Shown: positions 1 through 8,926 of the stretch, piece by piece
How the letters are laid out: each line of letters starts with the position of its first letter
Position numbering within the stretch: position 1 is the first letter of the stretch
DNA from: JAYSRU01 sp043720875
GTDB lineage: Bacteria > Bacteroidota > Bacteroidia > Flavobacteriales_D > Crocinitomicaceae
Length of the DNA: 44,952 bases
NCBI GenBank assembly: GCA_043720875.1
Contig: JAYSRU010000085.1
Location: 1 to 44,952, forward strand
Direction of reading: 5' to 3'
Notes under the pieces: generated by a model
Database searches by the model: none
What the model was told of the DNA's origin: nothing
What the model saw: the letters and a program-made list of their open reading frames with translations, nothing else
Made by a program: the position numbers and the translations under genes

Positions 1-34
1 CCGAAGGTCGCAGGTTCGAGTCCGGCCCTCGCTA
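1..34 (+). tRNA. tRNA, 3' part only (5' end outside window)
   Basis: The first bases carry a variable loop ending AAGGTC, then a T-arm with loop TTCGAGT at 15-21, the 3' T-stem at 22-26, an acceptor strand CCTCGCT at 27-33 and discriminator A34. CCA is not encoded, as is usual in this phylum. One A-G mismatch lies in the T-stem. The anticodon is outside the window, so the amino acid cannot be named. A hairpin terminator follows within a few bases. Confidence 0.8.
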
Positions 35-36
35 CA

Positions 37-75
37 AAAAAAAAGGAGATCATTTTATGGTCTCCTTTTTAGTTT
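37..75 (+). terminator. Rho-independent terminator after the tRNA
   Basis: The inverted repeat GGAGATC (45-51) / GGTCTCC (59-65, one G-T pair) is preceded by an A run and followed by TTTTT at 66-70. Placement directly behind the tRNA makes it that gene's terminator; the flanking A and T runs could let it work in both directions. Confidence 0.8.
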
Positions 76-183
76 TACTCATGTTTCGTGCTCAGAAAAA
101 TTTTATCAATTTTATCATTATCTTCAACGTCTTAAACTAACTCTGGGCAATCAAATATTCAATTCTTAAATAATAAATTACGC

Positions 184-2937
184 ATGGCATTAAGTTGGAA
201 TGAAATCAAAGACAGGGCAGTTGCATTTTCTAAAGAATGGGAAGGCACATTTAGTGAAGAGGCTGACGCAAAACCATTTCTAGTCGAGTTTTTCAATGTT
301 TTTGGTTTGAATCAACGTAAAGTAGCTTCGTTTGAACACAAAGTTAAAAAACTAGGTGATGGCGATGGCTATATTGATATGCTTTGGAAAGGTCAGATGC
401 TGATTGAAATGAAGAGCAAAGGCAAAGATTTAAATAAAGCCTTTGGACAAGCGAAAGGATATATTCATGGCTTAAAGCAACTCGATATTCCAAAATATGT
501 TCTTGTTTGTGATTTTGAAACTTTCCGTTTATATGATTTAGAAGACATTGAATCGGAAGAATATAAAGAATTCAAACTAACTGATTTTGTTAACCACGTT
601 GAATCATTTGGTTTTATTGCTGGTTATCAAAAGAAAGTGTATAAAGAAGAAGATCCAGTAAACATTAAAGCAGCTGAGTTGATGGGAAAATTACATGACC
701 GTTTGCAAGAAATTGGTTATGATGGACACCCTTTGGAAGTCTACTTAGTTCGAATGTTGTTTTGTTTGTTTGCTGAAGACACAAATATTTTCGGCAAACA
801 ACAATTTCAAGACTATATAGAAGAAAGAACTTCAGAAGATGGTAGTGATTTAGCTTCCAAAATTCAAGAATTGTTTCAAGTGCTTAATACTCCTTTAGAT
901 AAACGCTTTAAAAATCTGGATGTGCAATTAAACGCGTTTCCTTATGTAAACGGGAAATTGTATGAAGAAATTCTTCCAGGTGCTTTCTTTGATTCTAAAA
1001 TGCGATTAACATTGCTTGAATGTTGCTACCTTGATTGGAGTAAAATTTCACCTGCAATTTTTGGTTCTATGTTCCAAAGTGTAATGGATCCAAAAGAAAG
1101 AAGAAATTTAGGCGCACATTACACAAGCGAAAAGAATATTCTAAAACTAATCAAACCATTATTCTTAGATGAACTTTGGGCAGAATTTGAAAGTATAAAA
1201 ACCAACAAAGCAAAGCTAAATGAATTCCATCTAAGACTCAGTAAAATGAAAATCTTGGATCCTGCTTGTGGATGTGGAAATTTCTTAATCATTACGTATC
1301 GTGAATTACGCTTGTTAGAATTAGCCATTTTACAAAAACAATATGGCGCCAACCGAGTAATTGTTGAACTGAAAGAAATTGCGCTACTAGATGTGGATAT
1401 GATGTCAGGAATTGAATATGAAGAATTTCCTGCACGTATCGCTGAAGTAGCCATGTGGTTGATGGATCACCAAATGAATCTTAAAATGAGCATGGAATTT
1501 GGACAATATTTTGCACGTTTACCTTTGAAAAAAGCTGCAAACATAGTTAATGCCAACGCTCTTCGCATCGAATGGAACCTAGTTACGGCAAATAATAATC
1601 TTTCATGTATAATTGGTAATCCTCCTTTTTACGGTTACTCGTTTCAATCAAAGGAACAAAAGGAAGATATGTCAATTGTATTTAACGGTTTTGATGGCAC
1701 GGGAACATTAGATTATGTTGCAGCATGGTATAAAAAAGCTGCCGAATATATTCAAAACACAAAAATAAAAGTTGGATTTGTTTCTACCAATTCAATTACC
1801 CAAGGTGAGCAAGTTTCAGTTTTATGGTCAATTTTATTAAAAAGATATAAAGTATCAATCAATTTTGCACATCAAACATTTGTATGGAACAACGAGGCTA
1901 GAGGTAATGCTGCAGTTCATGTAATAATTGTTGGTTTTTCTCAAGTTGAAAACAAAATAAAACGACTGTTTGAGTATGAATATGGGAAACTTGATCCACT
2001 TGAAAAAGTTGCTAAAAATATTAACCCCTATCTCATTGAAGGACCAAATGTTCTAATTGGAAGGAGGCCGAAGCCATTATGTAATGTCCCAGAAATGATG
2101 AAAGGTAGTTCGCCGACTGATGGGGGGAATCTATTATTAGACAATAACGAATCGGAGATACTGTTAGTTAAGTATCCAGCTTTGAGCAAATTCATAAAAC
2201 GGTATGTAGGAAGTTTTGAATTTATTAATAATGTGCCAAGATGGTGTTTTTGGTTGAAAGCAGCGAATCCAAATGACTTCAAAAATATTCCTGAAATATT
2301 GGAAAGACTTTCAGAAGTAAAAAAAATTAGATTAAATAGTACGAAAGCAGCAACAAGAAAATGGGCTGCTTACCCAACACTGTTCATTGAGGAAAGGCAA
2401 CCATTATCGGAATATATTATTATACCACGTGTTTCTTCTGAAAACAGAAAATACATTCCTTTCGGCTATCTTGATAAGGACACAATTGTTAGTGATAGTG
2501 CAATTGCTTTGCCCAATGCATCGCTCTATCATTTTGGGATATTGACTTCTGAAATGCATATGTCATTTGTGAGATATACATGTGGAAGACTAAAAAGTGA
2601 TTTTAGATACTCGAACACAATTGTTTACAACAATTTCCCTTGGCCGGAAAACCCAACAGAAAAACAAAAAGAAGCCATAGAGAAAGCTGCACAAAAAGTT
2701 TTGGATGCCCGTGCAGAGTTTCCAAATAGTTCACTGGCAGATTTATATAGTCCACTCACTATGCCACCAGTTCTTGTAAAGGCGCACAATGAATTGGATA
2801 AGGTTGTGGATGCCGCATATAGCAAACAAACTTTTACAAGCGATGCGAAAAGAATGGAGTTTTTGTTTGAGTTGTATGAGAAGTATACTGCTGGACTATT
2901 TGCCGTGGAGAAGAAAACTAAAAAGATAAAAAAATGA
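184..2937 (+). CDS. MmeI-type (type IIG/IIL) restriction-modification enzyme, nuclease and methyltransferase in one chain
   Basis: The 917-residue protein has the whole MmeI domain order. The N-terminal PD-(D/E)XK nuclease shows D65, E75 and K77 (spacing D-x9-E-x-K, as in MmeI). A helical spacer follows. The class I N6-adenine methyltransferase has motif I DPACGCGNF near 358-366 and motif IV NPPF at 479-482. A target-recognition region spans about 620-850 and a helical tail ends the protein. Enzymes of this family methylate one adenine of a non-palindromic site and cut about 20 bases away, with one subunit doing recognition, modification and cleavage, so no separate R or S gene is expected. 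The ATG at 184 fits the conserved N-terminus. The stop overlaps the next gene by 4 bases (ATGA). Nuclease and methylase motifs are all intact, so it is probably active; the target site cannot be read from sequence alone. Confidence 0.92.
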   Translation: MALSWNEIKDRAVAFSKEWEGTFSEEADAKPFLVEFFNVFGLNQRKVASFEHKVKKLGDGDGYIDMLWKGQMLIEMKSKGKDLNKAFGQAKGYIHGLKQLDIPKYVLVCDFETFRLYDLEDIESEEYKEFKLTDFVNHVESFGFIAGYQKKVYKEEDPVNIKAAELMGKLHDRLQEIGYDGHPLEVYLVRMLFCLFAEDTNIFGKQQFQDYIEERTSEDGSDLASKIQELFQVLNTPLDKRFKNLDVQLNAFPYVNGKLYEEILPGAFFDSKMRLTLLECCYLDWSKISPAIFGSMFQSVMDPKERRNLGAHYTSEKNILKLIKPLFLDELWAEFESIKTNKAKLNEFHLRLSKMKILDPACGCGNFLIITYRELRLLELAILQKQYGANRVIVELKEIALLDVDMMSGIEYEEFPARIAEVAMWLMDHQMNLKMSMEFGQYFARLPLKKAANIVNANALRIEWNLVTANNNLSCIIGNPPFYGYSFQSKEQKEDMSIVFNGFDGTGTLDYVAAWYKKAAEYIQNTKIKVGFVSTNSITQGEQVSVLWSILLKRYKVSINFAHQTFVWNNEARGNAAVHVIIVGFSQVENKIKRLFEYEYGKLDPLEKVAKNINPYLIEGPNVLIGRRPKPLCNVPEMMKGSSPTDGGNLLLDNNESEILLVKYPALSKFIKRYVGSFEFINNVPRWCFWLKAANPNDFKNIPEILERLSEVKKIRLNSTKAATRKWAAYPTLFIEERQPLSEYIIIPRVSSENRKYIPFGYLDKDTIVSDSAIALPNASLYHFGILTSEMHMSFVRYTCGRLKSDFRYSNTIVYNNFPWPENPTEKQKEAIEKAAQKVLDARAEFPNSSLADLYSPLTMPPVLVKAHNELDKVVDAAYSKQTFTSDAKRMEFLFELYEKYTAGLFAVEKKTKKIKK

Positions 2938-3509
2938 TGAACCCATATATTCAATCTTTGTCAGAAGAAATCGTATCGAGATATATACAACATGGAATAG
3001 GTGATGTGAACAAGCTTATTTCAAAGGTTCGTAGTGAATTATTCGAAATTAAGTCAGAAACAGACAAACTTGGTTTCTTGAGAATAATTTTAGATGCAAA
3101 TGAAACTGAATATCAAAAACATTTAATTGGTTGCAAAAGTCCAAAGACATGTGACACAAACAAACAACATCAAAAAATTGCCTATTATTTACTGCAAGAA
3201 TTAACAGAAATAGGTTTTGAAATACCCAATGATTGCTTTACTTCCAAAGAAAAAGATTATTTCAATGAGAAACTTGATTCACTTATTGAAATAATAATCG
3301 AAAATGATAAATTAGTTCAAGAACAGATCGATCAATTGAAACAAGAAATCGAAGAGCTAAAAGCGCTTTATATAATTGGTAAGAAAAATTGGAAACAACT
3401 TTTAGTAGGAAAAACAGGAGAAATGGTTACGGCTGGCATCGTATCAGAAGCAGTTTCTAAACCACTATTAGATGTGGCAAAGGATATTTATCTCATTTTG
3501 ATTCACTAA
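2934..3509 (+). CDS. Hypothetical protein coupled to the restriction-modification gene
   Basis: A 191-residue protein I do not recognise. The start overlaps the stop of the restriction-modification gene (ATGATGA; either of two consecutive ATGs may be used), which implies translational coupling. The protein is mostly helical. A charged stretch at about 120-150, rich in E, K, I and L, looks like a coiled coil, and the last 30 residues are more hydrophobic without being a clear membrane segment. A cysteine pair lies in the middle (GCKSPKTC). No catalytic motif is visible. Position suggests it modulates, stabilises or complements the upstream enzyme, but that is inference. It could also be an unrelated passenger gene. 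Confidence 0.75.
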   Translation: MMNPYIQSLSEEIVSRYIQHGIGDVNKLISKVRSELFEIKSETDKLGFLRIILDANETEYQKHLIGCKSPKTCDTNKQHQKIAYYLLQELTEIGFEIPNDCFTSKEKDYFNEKLDSLIEIIIENDKLVQEQIDQLKQEIEELKALYIIGKKNWKQLLVGKTGEMVTAGIVSEAVSKPLLDVAKDIYLILIH

Positions 3510-3577
3510 GATTAATACACGCCTCTAACTCTTACAAAACACTGTAATCCAAATATTTGAAACAGATTCATCAACTA

Positions 3578-3970
3578 TTACTTACCTTGAAAATACAATT
3601 TCATGGGTTCAAAATAATGCGCAATCCAGCCTTGTTCGTAATCCGATTGACCAGCAGGAATATTAGAATGCAATAAGGTTAAGTCACAACCATTTGATGT
3701 AGCCTTCAGTTGGATCGTTAATTTAGAATCTTCGTCCATTTCAGCAAACTCTGTTGTTCTCCAATTTTGTACAATTTCTTTATTCGGCACTAATGATTCA
3801 TTCGTACCAGAAATATATCCATCCCAAGCTGAGAAACTTCCGCCCTCATCATTGTCACAGATTGCCTCGCCTCCTGTCATTTCTGAGTGCTGAACACTAT
3901 TCAACCAAGCATTGTAAATTGTTTCTGGTGCTACTTCAAAACTTTCTTTTAATTCGATTTCAACTTTCAT
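3578..3970 (-). CDS. SRPBCC-domain protein (AHSA1/START-like)
   Basis: This 130-residue protein is a complete AHSA1-type SRPBCC domain. It opens with a strand followed by the P-x-x-[IV]-[YF]-x-A-W helix (APETIYNAW), then GG, a W-D-G-Y-I-x-G strand pair, an IVQNWRTTEF strand, and a C-terminal helix after GW. The fold has a deep hydrophobic pocket and occurs in ligand-binding and stress-related proteins as well as homologues of the Hsp90 co-chaperone Aha1. Neither substrate nor partner can be inferred. It stands alone on the minus strand, facing the restriction-modification pair. Confidence 0.85.
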   Translation of the reverse strand: MKVEIELKESFEVAPETIYNAWLNSVQHSEMTGGEAICDNDEGGSFSAWDGYISGTNESLVPNKEIVQNWRTTEFAEMDEDSKLTIQLKATSNGCDLTLLHSNIPAGQSDYEQGWIAHYFEPMKLYFQGK

Positions 3971-4065
3971 AAGTGTAGGTTTTAGGTGTATTTATATTTT
4001 TTAACTATGGAATTTGTTCAGTTTCAATACGAATCCTGTCTAATTCCCTTGTTTTCCAATTATGT

Positions 4066-4099
4066 TTAAAAACCACACGTGTTATTCTTACGTGTGGTT
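4066..4099 (-). terminator. Hairpin terminator of the minus-strand lipoprotein gene
   Basis: A perfect 10-base inverted repeat AACCACACGT (4071-4080) / ACGTGTGGTT (4090-4099) has a 9-base loop. On the minus strand it is followed by TTT and lies 48 bases past the stop of the lipoprotein gene, which fits an intrinsic terminator with a short U tract. Confidence 0.7.
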
Positions 4100-4146
4100 A
4101 TTGATTTTTGCATTTGTGCGCTATCGAGACGCTTGCAGGATAACAA

Positions 4147-4617
4147 TTACTTCAGCCTTAACGCTATATGCCCATTTTCTTTTTTGAAGTAGTCATCAAA
4201 TGAATGTTTGGTAACCTGAAATCCTTTGTTTATCATTTTGAAATCCATTTGTTTCAAATTAAAACTGCGACCGTTAATAAAATACTGCGTGTGCTTCACA
4301 TATTTATCGTTACTCAATGATCCAAAAATAAAAGCACTTTTCGGTGGAATCGTTACCTTAATTAGCAGCCTAGAACTATCGGTATCCAAGGCTTCATGTA
4401 ATCGATTCCAATCAATTTCGTTTTCCTTAGTTAAATTATATATGCGAAGGTCATTGTCAAAAATGCCAAAGCCAGTCGCTGGGTATTCAATTTCATACTC
4501 CAAGGTAATTGGAGAAGCAGTTTCATTAAATAGTGTAAAATATTCTTGATATGAACACGCACTTAAACTGAAAAGAAGGCATAGAGAAATGATGTATTTT
4601 TGATATGCAACTTTCAT
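4147..4617 (-). CDS. Lipoprotein of unknown function
   Basis: The start is placed at the ATG at 4617; a longer frame would need a TTG at 4626 and would only add three residues. The N-terminus is a lipoprotein signal (MKVAYQK, a hydrophobic core, then lipobox LSAC with the cysteine at residue 21). The remaining roughly 135 residues are a beta-rich globular part I do not recognise, without cysteines or obvious catalytic residues. It is probably anchored in the outer or inner membrane. A TATATTTG box lies 45-52 bases upstream and a hairpin follows the gene, so it is likely a single-gene unit. Confidence 0.75.
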   Translation of the reverse strand: MKVAYQKYIISLCLLFSLSACSYQEYFTLFNETASPITLEYEIEYPATGFGIFDNDLRIYNLTKENEIDWNRLHEALDTDSSRLLIKVTIPPKSAFIFGSLSNDKYVKHTQYFINGRSFNLKQMDFKMINKGFQVTKHSFDDYFKKENGHIALRLK

Positions 4618-4661
4618 AAATATCAATGTTTGGGCAACATAAAAGTTAAATTATATCCTAC

Positions 4662-4669
4662 CAAATATA
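4662..4669 (-). promoter_or_regulatory. Putative -7 box TATATTTG for the lipoprotein gene
   Basis: Read on the minus strand, this is an exact match to the Bacteroidota -7 consensus TAnnTTTG, placed about 45 bases before the ATG at 4617. No clear -33 TTG is seen at the usual distance, so the call is tentative. Confidence 0.4.
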
Positions 4670-4807
4670 CAATAAATATTTGCTTTATAGTATCCCTACA
4701 TTATTTAGATTGACACAACTTTAGTAATTCAGGAATCGCCCGACTTGTACCCTTAAATTTTACTGGATTAATCGCTAAAAAAAAATGTGCACCAATTTTA
4801 CGAACTT

Positions 4808-4840
4808 TTGAAGCAAAAGAGCCATTTCCTATTATCTTTG
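4808..4840 (+). promoter_or_regulatory. Promoter of icmF (TTG-N22-TATCTTTG)
   Basis: A -33 TTG lies at 4808-4810 and a -7 TATCTTTG at 4833-4840, spaced 22 bases apart. Transcription would begin near 4847, about 30 bases before the ATG at 4877. That places the upstream in-frame ATG at 4787 outside the transcript and supports the shorter protein. Confidence 0.55.
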
Positions 4841-4876
4841 CTTTCTTCAAACAATGAGAAACATTCGCCCAAAAGC

Positions 4877-7800
4877 ATGGAAAATATAGAAATTTACAAG
4901 CCAATAAATAAAGTAAGAATTGTTACAGCTGCGTCACTTTTTGACGGACACGATGCAGCAATAAACATCATGCGAAGAATTATTCAAAGCACTGGTTGTG
5001 AGGTAATTCACTTAGGGCATGACCGCTCGGTTGAAGAGGTGGTTGATTGTGCAATTCAAGAAGATGCTCAAGCAATCGCAATGACAAGTTACCAAGGTGG
5101 CCACACGGAGTATTTCAAATACATGCACGATTTGTTGCAAGAAAAAGGTGCTCCACAAATTAAGATATTTGGTGGCGGTGGCGGAACCATCCTTCCTTCT
5201 GAAATTCAAGAATTACAAGATTACGGAATTACACGTATTTATCATCCAGACGATGGAAGATCGATGGGATTACAAGGAATGATCAACGATTTGGTGCAAC
5301 GATGCGATTTTCCAGTAGGAAATGAATTAATCGGCAGTGCCCAAAAAGTAGCAGAAAAACATGTTCCAACCATAGCACGCGTAATCTCCGCTGCAGAAAA
5401 TTTCCCTGAAATTGCGGCTCCAATTTTGGCTGATTTAAAAATTATTTCCGACAAACATAAAGTTCCCGTTCTTGGTATAACCGGTACAGGTGGAGCTGGA
5501 AAATCTTCATTAGTGGATGAGTTAGTGCGCCGCTTCTTGATTGACTTTCCAACAAAAGAAATAGCAGTAGTATCCGTCGATCCTTCAAAACGTAAAACTG
5601 GTGGAGCATTGCTTGGCGATCGAATTCGCATGAATTCAATCAAAAGTTCACGCGTTTACATGCGTTCGCTTGCAACACGACAAAGCAACTTAGCACTTTC
5701 AAAACATGTTGCCGAGGCAATTGAAGTATTGAAAGCAGCCAAGTACGATTTAATAATCATTGAAACTTCTGGTATCGGACAAAGTGATACGGAAATATTA
5801 GAACACTCGGATGTTTCTTTATATGTAATGACGCCAGAATACGGTGCAGCAACGCAATTGGAAAAAATTGACATGCTTGATTTTGCTGATGTTATTGCGC
5901 TAAATAAATTTGATAAGCGTGGAGCACTTGATGCCTTGCGTGATGTAAGAAAACAATACCAACGCAATCATAACCTTTGGGATAAAGATTTAGACACCAT
6001 GCCTGTTCATGGAACAATCGCATCTCAATTCAACGATCCTGGTATGAATAGCTTGTATAAAGTTATAATGGATACGGTGAAAGAGCGAACTGGAGCTGAC
6101 CTTGATTCTGGTTTTAAGATTACCCATGAAATGTCTGAAAAGATCTACGTAATTCCACCAGAAAGAACACGTTACCTTTCAGAAATTTCGGAAAGTAATC
6201 GTGCGTATGATCAAATTGTAAATGAACAAGTAACAGTTGCTGACAAATTGTATGGTTACAACCGTACAATTTTATCCTTACAAGAAAGCACCTTAGAAGA
6301 TAAAGACCGCTTAATTAAAGGCATTCAAGAAGCATTCGAAAAGGAAAAATTAAACTTTGATCCTAAGAATTGGGAATTGCTTCAAAATTGGGATGCAAAG
6401 AAAGCAAGCTATAAAGCACCTGAATTTATTTTCAAAGTGCGTGATAAGGAATTGCGTATGGCAACGCATACCGAATCGCTTTCTCACAAACAAATACCAA
6501 AAATAGTTTTACCGCGCTACACAGCATGGGGAGATATTTTGCGTTGGAGTTTACAAGAAAATGTTCCTGGAGAATTTCCATATACCGCTGGATTATTCCC
6601 TTTCAAACGTGAGGGAGAAGATCCAACACGAATGTTTGCCGGAGAAGGTGGACCTGAAAGAACGAACAAACGTTTTCATTACGTAAGTTTAGGAATGCCT
6701 GCGAAACGTTTATCTACTGCATTCGATTCTGTTACACTTTATGGTAACGATCCGCATATTCGTCCAGATATTTATGGGAAAATTGGAAATGCTGGAGTTT
6801 CTATTTGCTGTTTGGATGATGCAAAAAAATTGTATTCAGGTTTCGATTTAAGTCACCCGATGACTTCCGTTTCTATGACAATTAATGGTCCTGCTCCAAT
6901 GCTACTCGGTTTCTTTATGAATGCTGCAATTGATCAAAATTGCGAGAAATACATTATTGAAAACGGATTAGAAAAAGAGGTTACCAGCAAAATTGAAGCG
7001 TATTACAAGACTAAAAATAGCATCCGTCCGAGTTATCAAGGTGATTTACCTGAAGGAAACAATGGATTAGGTTTGCTTTTATTGGGAATAACAGGTGATT
7101 TGGTTTTACCGAATGACGTGTACCAACAAATCAAAACGGACACACTAAAACAAGTAAGAGGAACAGTTCAGGCAGATATTTTAAAAGAAGATCAAGCACA
7201 AAACACGTGTATTTTCTCTACTGAATTTGCATTGCGTTTGATGGGAGATGTGCAACAATACTTTATTGACAAAGCGGTACGTAATTTTTACTCGGTATCC
7301 ATTTCTGGGTATCACATTGCAGAAGCAGGAGCAAATCCTATTACGCAGTTGGGCTTCACCCTTTCCAATGGTTTCACCTATGTTGAATACTACTTGAGCA
7401 GAGGTATGGACATCAATGATTTCGGTCCAAATTTATCTTTCTTTTTCAGCAACGGAATTGATCCGGAATATGCTGTAATTGGTCGTGTTGCGCGTAGAAT
7501 TTGGGCAAAAGCTTTGGCGCGCAAATATAAAGGAAATGCAAGAGCACAAATGTTAAAATACCACATTCAAACCTCGGGTAGATCGTTACATGCACAAGAA
7601 ATTGATTTCAACGATATTCGCACTACGTTGCAAGCGTTATATGCAATCTATGACAACTGTAATTCATTGCACACGAATGCTTACGATGAAGCCATTACAA
7701 CGCCAACGGAAGAATCTGTTCGCCGTGCAATGGCAATTCAATTGATCATTAACCGCGAATTAGGTCTTGCTAAAAATGAAAATCCGTTACAAGGAAGTTT

Positions 7801-8257
7801 CATTATTGAAGAATTGACCGATTTAGTGGAAGAGGCCGTCTTATCAGAATTTGATCGCATCACTGAAAGAGGTGGAGTTTTAGGCGCCATGGAAACGATG
7901 TACCAACGCTCGAAAATACAAGAAGAAAGTTTGTATTATGAAACGTTGAAGCATACGGGAGAATTCCCTATCATTGGTGTGAATACGTTCTTAAGTAGCA
8001 AAGGATCTCCTACCGTATTGCCAAAAGAAGTTATCCGTGCCACGGAAGAAGAAAAGCAATATCAAATTGAAATGATGACTTCCTTAAATGCGAGAAATAA
8101 GGTTGAAGTTGAAGCTGGAATGAAGGCGATTCAGATTGCTGCTATTCAAAACAAAAACATCTTTGAAGAATTGATGGAAACGTGTAAATATGCAAGTTTA
8201 GGTCAGATTACTGCAAGTTTATTTGAAGTTGGAGGACAGTATAGAAGGAATATGTAA
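4877..8257 (+). CDS. icmF: Fused isobutyryl-CoA mutase IcmF (B12-binding, G-protein chaperone and mutase domains)
   Basis: The 1126-residue protein has three parts. An N-terminal cobalamin-binding domain has D23-G-H25, H25 being the base-off cobalt ligand, and a glycine-rich loop. A MeaB-like GTPase chaperone domain has a P-loop from G200 to S211 (K209). A C-terminal mutase TIM barrel follows. The mutase pocket carries F587 (in RMFAGEG) and Q775 (in DQAQNT), where methylmalonyl-CoA mutase has Tyr and Arg. This pair marks an isobutyryl/n-butyryl-CoA mutase. IcmF enzymes interconvert these isomers with adenosylcobalamin, and the GTPase part manages cofactor loading. The start at 4877 is chosen because a promoter lies between it and the in-frame ATG at 4787, and because family members begin near here. 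The gene appears monocistronic. A role in branched-chain amino acid or short-chain acyl-CoA catabolism is likely. Confidence 0.95.
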   Translation: MENIEIYKPINKVRIVTAASLFDGHDAAINIMRRIIQSTGCEVIHLGHDRSVEEVVDCAIQEDAQAIAMTSYQGGHTEYFKYMHDLLQEKGAPQIKIFGGGGGTILPSEIQELQDYGITRIYHPDDGRSMGLQGMINDLVQRCDFPVGNELIGSAQKVAEKHVPTIARVISAAENFPEIAAPILADLKIISDKHKVPVLGITGTGGAGKSSLVDELVRRFLIDFPTKEIAVVSVDPSKRKTGGALLGDRIRMNSIKSSRVYMRSLATRQSNLALSKHVAEAIEVLKAAKYDLIIIETSGIGQSDTEILEHSDVSLYVMTPEYGAATQLEKIDMLDFADVIALNKFDKRGALDALRDVRKQYQRNHNLWDKDLDTMPVHGTIASQFNDPGMNSLYKVIMDTVKERTGADLDSGFKITHEMSEKIYVIPPERTRYLSEISESNRAYDQIVNEQVTVADKLYGYNRTILSLQESTLEDKDRLIKGIQEAFEKEKLNFDPKNWELLQNWDAKKASYKAPEFIFKVRDKELRMATHTESLSHKQIPKIVLPRYTAWGDILRWSLQENVPGEFPYTAGLFPFKREGEDPTRMFAGEGGPERTNKRFHYVSLGMPAKRLSTAFDSVTLYGNDPHIRPDIYGKIGNAGVSICCLDDAKKLYSGFDLSHPMTSVSMTINGPAPMLLGFFMNAAIDQNCEKYIIENGLEKEVTSKIEAYYKTKNSIRPSYQGDLPEGNNGLGLLLLGITGDLVLPNDVYQQIKTDTLKQVRGTVQADILKEDQAQNTCIFSTEFALRLMGDVQQYFIDKAVRNFYSVSISGYHIAEAGANPITQLGFTLSNGFTYVEYYLSRGMDINDFGPNLSFFFSNGIDPEYAVIGRVARRIWAKALARKYKGNARAQMLKYHIQTSGRSLHAQEIDFNDIRTTLQALYAIYDNCNSLHTNAYDEAITTPTEESVRRAMAIQLIINRELGLAKNENPLQGSFIIEELTDLVEEAVLSEFDRITERGGVLGAMETMYQRSKIQEESLYYETLKHTGEFPIIGVNTFLSSKGSPTVLPKEVIRATEEEKQYQIEMMTSLNARNKVEVEAGMKAIQIAAIQNKNIFEELMETCKYASLGQITASLFEVGGQYRRNM

Positions 8258-8413
8258 GGGCAATTAATGATTATTTAAAATATTCATGTTTATTAGTAAA
8301 AAAATTAGTAGTTTAATGTTCTAAAATTATACTTTATCTTTTATGAACGATGCTTATCAAACATTAATATTTATACATAGATTTTCATTAAAATCAACCT
8401 ATAAGTTTATTTA

Positions 8414-8926
8414 ATGAAAATAGTTTCTATCTTTGCCGACCAATTGTTTGCTTTTCATTATGAGAATGAGGTAGATAATGAATATGACAGATTAATGAAT
8501 TTATGGACGGATACAGGATATTTGCAAGCATATGCTAAAGAAAACAAAGTTAAAAATCTTTATGATTTTATTGATGAAATCTTAAAAGATACGGAAGCAA
8601 TTCAAGATTTTTTAAATGATATTCAAACAAACAAAGAACCACATGAATTTTATTTTCAACCATTACAAGTATCTGAAGGGAAGTACAAAATTTTGGCTTT
8701 TCAAAAAGGAAAAATAGTACAAAATAAATTGCGATTATATGCGATCAAAATTGATGCGAATTGTTTCGTCATTACTGGTGGAGCAATTAAAATGAGTCAA
8801 ATAATGCAGGATCATGAAGACACAGATAATGAATTAAAAAAATTGAATAACGCTAGAGCATATTTAAATAAAGAAGAAGTGTTTGATGAAGATACTTTTT
8901 TCGAACTTTTAAACGATGAAATATGA
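8414..8926 (+). CDS. Putative HigB/RelE-like toxin of a toxin-antitoxin-chaperone operon
   Basis: A 170-residue protein whose C-terminal part (about 95-145: RLYAIKI, then CFVITGGAIK and a T-x-x-EL-x-KL helix) resembles the core strands and final helix of RelE/HigB ribonuclease toxins. The N-terminal 90 residues are a charged helical extension, so it is longer than the usual 90-120-residue HigB. The N-terminus (MKIVSIFADQLFAFHY) agrees with what I remember of a Bacteroidota family found next to XRE genes, which supports the ATG at 8414. Its stop overlaps the antitoxin start by 4 bases (ATGA). Toxin-first order is typical of higBA. RNase activity is inferred from family and context; no catalytic residues are assigned with confidence. 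Confidence 0.65.
   Translation: MKIVSIFADQLFAFHYENEVDNEYDRLMNLWTDTGYLQAYAKENKVKNLYDFIDEILKDTEAIQDFLNDIQTNKEPHEFYFQPLQVSEGKYKILAFQKGKIVQNKLRLYAIKIDANCFVITGGAIKMSQIMQDHEDTDNELKKLNNARAYLNKEEVFDEDTFFELLNDEI

Noticed and set aside
1119..1454. Minus-strand frame of 111 codons inside the restriction-modification gene
   Set aside because: It is opposite the methylase motif I region, with low-complexity, serine-rich protein and no homology pattern; a shadow.
1..3577. Genomic island bounded by the tRNA
   Set aside because: No integrase and no second copy of the tRNA 3' end was found in the following 4 kb, so integration at the tRNA cannot be supported.
4701..4904. Open frame of 67 codons on the minus strand upstream of icmF
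   Set aside because: It overlaps the icmF promoter and first codons, has no ribosome site or recognisable domain, and its protein looks like chance coding.
8425..8440. TATCTTTG -7 box inside the start of the toxin gene
   Set aside because: Using it would remove the conserved N-terminus of the toxin and leave no start codon nearby; it is probably a chance match within coding sequence.
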